Shown here: positions 30,091-34,680 of the stretch, piece by piece
Layout: every line of letters starts with the position of its first letter
Numbering within the stretch: the first letter of the stretch is position 1
Source: Bacteroidales bacterium
Lineage (GTDB): Bacteria; Bacteroidota; Bacteroidia; Bacteroidales; UBA1402
Length of the DNA stretch: 34,680 bases
Direction of reading: 5' to 3'
Assembly (NCBI GenBank): GCA_012718945.1
Contig: JAAYBL010000111.1
Span: 1 to 34,680, forward strand
Program-made: the position numbers and the translations under genes
Notes under the pieces: generated by a model
The model's database searches: none
What the model was told of the DNA's origin: nothing
Seen by the model: only the letters and a program-made list of their open reading frames with translations

Positions 30091-31956
30091 ATGTCGTATT
30101 GTGCTGATTTGTTCCGTTTTACCCGAAGAGCTAGTTCCGAGGTCCGCATTGGCAACCTGTTGATGGGGAGCAGTCATCCTGTTCGCCTGCAATCCATGAC
30201 CAATACCTCTACGATGGATACGGAGGGGAGTGTGGCTCAATGCCTGCGTATTGTCGAGGCTGGTGCCGATCTGGTGCGTCTCACTGCTCAGGGCGAACGT
30301 GAGGCCGCCAACCTGGCTACCATCAAACAGGGTTTGCTGGATAGTGGCTGCACTGTCCCCTTGGTTGCTGATATTCATTTCAACCCCAAGGCTGCTGATG
30401 AGGCTGCGTTGCACGTAGAAAAAGTACGTATCAACCCGGGTAACTATGTCGATCCAGTCAAGACGTTTACCACCTTTGAATACTCCGACGAGGAGTACGC
30501 CGGTGAATTAACCAAGATCAGGGATCGCTTTGTGCCCTTTCTTCGCTTGTGCAAAGAAAAAGGCACGGCCCTTCGCATCGGCGTCAACCATGGTTCCTTG
30601 TCCGACCGCATCATGAGCCGTTACGGCGACACGCCTGCTGGCATGGTGGAGTCCTGTCTGGAATTCTTGCGCCTTTGTGTGGAGGAAAGCTTTTCTGACG
30701 TTGTTATTTCCATCAAAGCGTCCAACACCTTAGTGATGGTGCAGACGGTGCGGTTGTTGGTCGATCGCATGAACCGGGAGGGTATGGCATTTCCCTTACA
30801 CCTGGGCGTGACCGAAGCCGGCGATGGGGAAGATGGACGTGTAAAATCGACCATAGGCATCGGCACGCTACTGCTCGATGGTATCGGTGATACGATTCGG
30901 GTTTCCCTCAGTGAAGACCCCGAAGCAGAAATACCCGTGGCCAAACGACTGGTCGAATTGGTCAATAAACGCACAGCGTTGGCGGGAGACACCCTCTCTC
31001 CATCCTCGGTTGTAGTTAAACCTCATGTCGGTTTCGATCCTTTCAGCTACAACCGACGAAAAACGGTAACTGTAGGACCTTTCGGGGGCGGTCAGGTACC
31101 AACTGTCTTGCTGGACAGCCATTTCCGCGTGACGACACCTTTGTCGGCCGATCGTAAGCCAGATTTTTTGATCAGGCATGAGGGCATACAAGGTTCTGGT
31201 ATCCCTTCATTGGTTGACTTGGCCGATTATGATGGCCAAACAGACACCTACCCCATGGGGCCGTTAGCTGACATGGAGGCGTTGCTGGCTACAAAGGCTT
31301 CCATGATTTTCGTGAAATGGAATGGCCTCCTTGATCAACAGTTTGGCTTACTTCCTCAAAATGAGGAATTGCCCTTGGTTATCCTACTGGATGTTTCAAC
31401 CCTCCAGGCAGCCAGGGCTGCGTTTCACCAGTTGATGAACATTGGCTGTCATTACCCCGTGGTGTTGTGCACGCAGGCCAATTATTTATCGCTCGACGAT
31501 GCCCGGATTGGCGTCAGCCTCGATCTGGGTCCCTTATTGTTGGATGGTTTTGGTGACGGTGTTTTGCTGTCTGCGCCTCAGACAGCGGCGTACATGCCCA
31601 CCATGGACGAAGCGGCTGCTTTGCTGTTTTCTGTACTGCAGGCTACCCGTCTGCGTATCAGTAAGACGGAATACATCTCTTGCCCTGGTTGTGGGCGCAC
31701 CTTGTTCAATCTACAACAAACCATTGCCCGTATCAAAGCCCAGACGGGCCATTTGAAAGGATTGAAGATAGGCATCATGGGTTGTATCGTCAACGGTCCT
31801 GGTGAGATGGCCGATGCTGATTATGGCTACGTGGGTGCTGGGCGTGGCAAGGTCTCCCTCTACAAGGGCCAGCAATGCATTGAGCGCAACATTCCCGAAG
31901 CTGATGCTGTTGACAAACTCATCGAACTGATCAAAGCCAACGGCGACTGGCAGTAA
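30091..31956 (+). CDS. ispG: (E)-4-hydroxy-3-methylbut-2-enyl-diphosphate synthase, long form
   Basis: 621 residues from the ATG at 30091. Starting at 29995, inside the end of purE, would add 32 residues that are not typical; the family normally begins with a few residues before RRxSSxVxIG, as here (FTRRASSEVRIG). The TIM-barrel half has SMTNTSTMDTEGSVAQ, LVADIHFNPKAADEAA and VRINPGNYVDP. The 4Fe-4S ligands are C531 and C534 (SCPGCGRTL) and C565 (MGCIVNGPGE, with E572). A central insert (about 290-500) marks the long, plant/Bacteroidota-type enzyme. It makes HMBPP in the MEP isoprenoid pathway. Confidence 0.97.
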   Translation: MSYCADLFRFTRRASSEVRIGNLLMGSSHPVRLQSMTNTSTMDTEGSVAQCLRIVEAGADLVRLTAQGEREAANLATIKQGLLDSGCTVPLVADIHFNPKAADEAALHVEKVRINPGNYVDPVKTFTTFEYSDEEYAGELTKIRDRFVPFLRLCKEKGTALRIGVNHGSLSDRIMSRYGDTPAGMVESCLEFLRLCVEESFSDVVISIKASNTLVMVQTVRLLVDRMNREGMAFPLHLGVTEAGDGEDGRVKSTIGIGTLLLDGIGDTIRVSLSEDPEAEIPVAKRLVELVNKRTALAGDTLSPSSVVVKPHVGFDPFSYNRRKTVTVGPFGGGQVPTVLLDSHFRVTTPLSADRKPDFLIRHEGIQGSGIPSLVDLADYDGQTDTYPMGPLADMEALLATKASMIFVKWNGLLDQQFGLLPQNEELPLVILLDVSTLQAARAAFHQLMNIGCHYPVVLCTQANYLSLDDARIGVSLDLGPLLLDGFGDGVLLSAPQTAAYMPTMDEAAALLFSVLQATRLRISKTEYISCPGCGRTLFNLQQTIARIKAQTGHLKGLKIGIMGCIVNGPGEMADADYGYVGAGRGKVSLYKGQQCIERNIPEADAVDKLIELIKANGDWQ

Positions 31957-31969
31957 CACTCAACGTTTC

Positions 31970-32745
31970 ATTCCGCTCCCCTTTAGGCGGAGTCGGGTAT
32001 TGTCTCCGACACCCGTTCCTCAGGGCTTGCGTCCCCTAGACAGCGGCGCCGATCGTTCGTCTCAAGTGACTTCACGAAGTCGGCAATGCCGCTCTCGTCG
32101 GGTTCGCTGGCACCCTTCGTCAATGCTGCCGAATCCAATACGCAACCCCGCTGCGGTGCGCTCTGGCATCAAAATCATCAAGGGGCTACCCAGTAAAAGA
32201 ATGTATCGAAAGGCATCACCAAAGTAGGCTCTACCCAAAAGATTGAGCGTCACAAAAGACACCGCCCAAATAGAGAGGACCAAGCATGAGAATGAAATAC
32301 CACTCAAAAAGAAAGCACTTAGTAACTCCGAAAAACACCTGGCTCAGGCAAATGGCATCAGAATATAGCATGCCTCCAGCCAGTCAGCTATTAGACTAGC
32401 TTGTCGTCCCGCTTAGTCAAACGATGGTTTTGACTCTAAGCTAGACCATTTACTGCTAGTAGACAGCGTTTTGTTGTCACTAACAGTTGTAGGCGTCGTT
32501 GCTTCCTTGTTCGTTAGCGCTTTCCTGTGGGGTAGCACTTGTTGGTTATCACTGCGGTAGTGCACCGTCAAAGGGGTTGGGTGTTGAATCCAGTAGCATT
32601 GACGAAGGGTGCAGGGAATGCTTTGAGATCGGCAAGGCCAACCTCGCGAGTCACTTGAGACGAGCGATTGGCGCCGATGTCGAAGCGTTCGCCAACCCTG
32701 AGGAACGGATACTGGAGGCAATACCCGACTCCGATAAGGGGAGCG
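31970..32745. repeat. Element with diverged long inverted arms around a gene-free core
   Basis: The left arm (about 31970-32149) and right arm (about 32574-32745) are imperfect inverted copies of each other. Exact blocks include CACCCTTCGTCAATGCT (32111-32127) against 32595-32611, TCGTCTCAAGTGACT (32057-32071) against 32649-32663, and CCGTTCCTCAGGG (32013-32025) against 32696-32708. The core of about 424 bp has no convincing gene. A minus-strand frame (32307 to about 32062) begins with a hydrophobic stretch (LVLSIWAVSFVTLNLLGRAY) and runs into the left arm; this may be the remnant of a membrane-protein gene. No transposase, target-site duplication or terminal dinucleotide could be assigned. 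Confidence 0.75.
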
Positions 32746-32840
32746 GCTTCGAAGGAAACAGAAGAAGCCGACCCCGTCAGGGGAGCGGTCTCAGAGTGAA
32801 AAGAAGAAACCGACTCCGTAAGGGGGGCGGTCTCGAAGGG
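32725..32840. repeat. Three direct repeats of 42-43 bp next to the right arm
   Basis: Units beginning CCGACTCCG or CCGACCCCG start at 32725, 32768 and 32810 and share (T/C)AAGGGG(A/G)GCGG and TCGAAGG or TCAGAG in similar places. One inverted copy is found in the left arm (about 31973-32000), so the unit belongs to the same element. Spacing and sequence do not fit a CRISPR array. Confidence 0.75.
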
Positions 32841-32842
32841 AT

Positions 32843-32884
32843 AAAAAAAAGCCCCTCTATCACGTGGATAAGAGGGGCTCTTTA
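32843..32884 (-). terminator. Intrinsic terminator of the OmpA/TPR lipoprotein gene
   Basis: On the minus strand AGCCCCTCT (32879-32871) pairs with AGAGGGGCT (32858-32850), with a 12-nt loop, and is followed by a T-run (32850-32843). It lies 38 bp after the stop codon at 32918. Confidence 0.9.
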
Positions 32885-32917
32885 TTCGATGAAGCAGGGA
32901 TACTTCAGGTTGAAATC

Positions 32918-34606
32918 TTATTTCAAGAGAGCAGCAACACCAGCGTCCAAGAGGTACTTGGAGAATTCGATGTCGTTGATGGCTTTCTTGGCGTAGGTCT
33001 TGTCAGCCTTGACAGCTGCGCTCAGGCCACTGATAACCATATCCTTGTTGTTGGTTCTAGCACCAACCAAAGCCTTGAGGTATGAGGTTTCAGCGTTGGG
33101 TTGGGCGATGGCATCCAAGGTTGATTTGGCCTTGCTGTAGTCTTTGGCCAACAATTGAGCCAATGCAGCGTTGTTGGTTTTCAGGTCACCGAAAGCGGTA
33201 ACGGCCTTGGCATATTCACCTTGCTTCAGGTAGAGGATGCCTTGAGCTTCCTTCAAACCTTCGGAACCAGCGGCGGCACCCAGGTAGCTGTTTACGGTAG
33301 CTGCATCAGCGCCGGTGGCCAGAGCGGTCAGGGCCAGGTTGCTGCTAACTTCAGCTGATTTGTTCAGGCTGTAAGCTTTGTCGAAGTAGCTCTTGGCTGC
33401 TTGTACGTTGCCTTGTTGGAAAGCGCAAACGCCCAGGTTGTTGAAAGCTCTGTAGTCGTTGGGGAACAGTTCGCTGGCTTTTTTGTACACTTTTTCCTTG
33501 TCGGCCGGAGTGGTCATCAGGGTACCTGCGTACAGCATTTCTTCCAGAGTCAGTGCGGTGGGGTTGTTGATAGCCATGTCTTTCAGCTGTTCGTCGGTTT
33601 TGCCGATGATATCAACCGTAACTTTCATTTTCGAACGCCTCAACTGGGGCAGGATTTCGTCGGCCAGGTTTTTGTATACAGCGGACAGATTCTTGATTTC
33701 TTGTTCGCGTTTTTCGGGATCCTGGTACATGGAGAGTACGCGGAGGATGAGTTCTTTGTCTTGCATGCTGGAAGCAGCAACCAATTGTTGGAAACCTTCC
33801 CAGTCTTCTGCCGTGAAGCGGGCATCGATGTTGCCGGTGGCTTTGGCGTCTTTCAACGCTTTGTTCAAGAAGTCAACAGTGGCTTTTTCACGGTCAGCAG
33901 CCAATTTTTCGTTCAAAGAGAGTGAACCATCGGGAGAAGCGTAGGAAGAAACTTCGATAGCGGCCAATTGTTTGTTGGCATCGGCGCTGGTTTCAGCGAT
34001 TTTGCCCGTCAAACCGGTCACTTTTTCAGATTTCAGTTCGGTATCGCGCAATTTGGCTTGCTGGATAAGGAAAAGAATGCTGGCTTCGTGAGCTTCCTGG
34101 ATGACGCGTTGGAATTTGTCTTTAGAAGCGGTCGGTTTAGCACCGGCAGCGTTGGCCAAAGCTTCGGTAGAAATCACACCGTCAGCGACTTTGATGTCGG
34201 GGATGCTGATGCTCTTTTTGCCGATGGTGGTGTTGAAGCGCAGGTAGAGTTCAGACTTGCTCATGGCAGGTACATACTTGTACACAGTGCTTAAGGAAAC
34301 GGCGCCACCTTCTTTACCAATAACCTTGTTGTTGGCTTTGACCTTGGTACCTTGAAGCGTCAGGGGTGTGCCCAGTGCTTCACCACCTTCGTACTTCAAT
34401 ACCGGAGTGATGGTGACTACGGCTGTTGCGGGGAATGACTTGGCGGGGAACGTACCATCGATGGTGGCAGCTACTTGACCACCCTGAACAACGAGTACTT
34501 CGGGGGTAACTTTGAAATAATCACTGGATGGTGCGAATTTGCCTGCGCAGGAAGTCAGCAACAAGGCGGTCGCCAGCATGAGTGACAGAGAGATTTTTCT
34601 GTTCAT
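32918..34606 (-). CDS. Lipoprotein with OmpA-like and TPR segments
   Basis: 562 residues. The signal MNRKISLSLMLATALLLTSC ends at lipidated Cys20. The first 150 residues are beta-rich (TVYKYVPAMSKSELYLRFN) and probably an Ig-like domain. Residues about 200-255 contain VSSYASPDGSLSLNEKLAAD, the turn of an OmpA-type peptidoglycan-binding fold, but the segment is interrupted by a long insert and the second half appears near 315-345 (KVTVDIIGKTDEQL). Residues about 365-540 are TPR-like helical repeats (FPNDYRAFNNLGVCAFQQGN and AKSYFDKAYSLNKSA). Similar lipoproteins are abundant in Bacteroidales outer membranes; its exact role is unknown. Codon use is strongly biased to a few codons, which suggests high expression. 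Confidence 0.88.
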   Translation of the reverse strand: MNRKISLSLMLATALLLTSCAGKFAPSSDYFKVTPEVLVVQGGQVAATIDGTFPAKSFPATAVVTITPVLKYEGGEALGTPLTLQGTKVKANNKVIGKEGGAVSLSTVYKYVPAMSKSELYLRFNTTIGKKSISIPDIKVADGVISTEALANAAGAKPTASKDKFQRVIQEAHEASILFLIQQAKLRDTELKSEKVTGLTGKIAETSADANKQLAAIEVSSYASPDGSLSLNEKLAADREKATVDFLNKALKDAKATGNIDARFTAEDWEGFQQLVAASSMQDKELILRVLSMYQDPEKREQEIKNLSAVYKNLADEILPQLRRSKMKVTVDIIGKTDEQLKDMAINNPTALTLEEMLYAGTLMTTPADKEKVYKKASELFPNDYRAFNNLGVCAFQQGNVQAAKSYFDKAYSLNKSAEVSSNLALTALATGADAATVNSYLGAAAGSEGLKEAQGILYLKQGEYAKAVTAFGDLKTNNAALAQLLAKDYSKAKSTLDAIAQPNAETSYLKALVGARTNNKDMVISGLSAAVKADKTYAKKAINDIEFSKYLLDAGVAALLK

Positions 34607-34655
34607 GTTCTTTTTGTTTATGGTTAATCAATGGGTTATCAGGTTTCGTAGCGTA

Positions 34656-34663
34656 CAAAAATA
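34656..34663 (-). promoter_or_regulatory. Promoter -7 element of the lipoprotein gene
   Basis: Minus-strand TATTTTTG matches TAnnTTTG, 49 bp before the ATG at 34606. The -33 region would lie at or beyond the window end. Confidence 0.5.
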
Positions 34664-34680
34664 CAAAATAATCGAAACAA

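Noticed and set aside
32725-32840. Possible CRISPR array
   Set aside because: The units are diverged along their whole length with no distinct spacers, and an inverted copy lies in the other arm of the same element.
31970-32840. Insertion sequence
   Set aside because: No transposase frame or remnant with a recognisable catalytic motif and no target duplication could be found, so only a repeat element is claimed.
32499-32996. Plus-strand frame of 165 codons through the right arm and direct repeats
   Set aside because: It reads repeat DNA, then a terminator, then the antisense of the lipoprotein gene. The repeats explain its open frame.
33401-33925. Open frame of 174 codons on the plus strand inside the lipoprotein gene
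   Set aside because: Antisense reading of strongly biased codons; Phe- and Val-rich with no domain.

Overview
The window looks like chromosomal DNA of a Bacteroidota bacterium, probably Bacteroidales-like. The evidence is type IX secretion/gliding motor genes (gldM, gldL), a long-form ispG, a TGS-domain nucleoside kinase, the linked order rpoN - membrane protein - gcvH - purE - ispG, several TAnnTTTG promoter -7 elements, and signal peptides that end just before a Gln.

Layout. 1-600: the 3' end of a gene that enters from the left, closed by a hairpin. 650-6570: a C12 tract, an AAA/DUF4143 ATPase, a patatin-like lipase, a Nudix hydrolase, a DUF1846 protein and a second AAA/DUF4143 ATPase. 6725-9381: gldL and gldM on the minus strand, transcribed in the order gldM then gldL, with no gldK or gldN nearby. 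9395-17694: an AT-rich minus-strand block with five small secreted beta-rich proteins, a PapD/DUF916-like chaperone candidate, a 901-residue usher-like outer-membrane beta-barrel, and two more small secreted proteins. The last of these lies 13 bp before gldM. This block is the most interesting part of the window. It reads as a chaperone-usher-like surface-fibre system built from at least six, probably seven, paralogous subunits that do not obviously match classical pilins.

18000-20160: a short promoter-to-terminator unit that could be a small RNA, an orphan membrane-anchored sensor-like protein and a third AAA/DUF4143 ATPase. 20181-24254: a tRNA with anticodon CAU, a HAD phosphatase-RibF fusion, a hipBA-type toxin-antitoxin pair with twin palindromic operators, and an Lrp/AsnC regulator. 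24382-31956: housekeeping genes, namely an FKBP lipoprotein, a nucleoside kinase, and the rpoN-gcvH-purE-ispG group. 31970-32840: a gene-free element with long diverged inverted arms and three short direct repeats. 32843-34663: a lipoprotein with an OmpA-like segment and TPR repeats, with its terminator and promoter.

How the parts may work together. The secreted subunits, chaperone and barrel are adjacent and largely co-directional, so one assembly pathway is the simplest reading. The link to GldM-GldL, a proton-driven inner-membrane motor, rests only on position and probable co-transcription. The three AAA/DUF4143 ATPases share an upstream architecture: short repeats placed 32-33 bp apart, with a different repeat sequence for each gene. 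All functional calls come from reading the sequence; no database search was possible.
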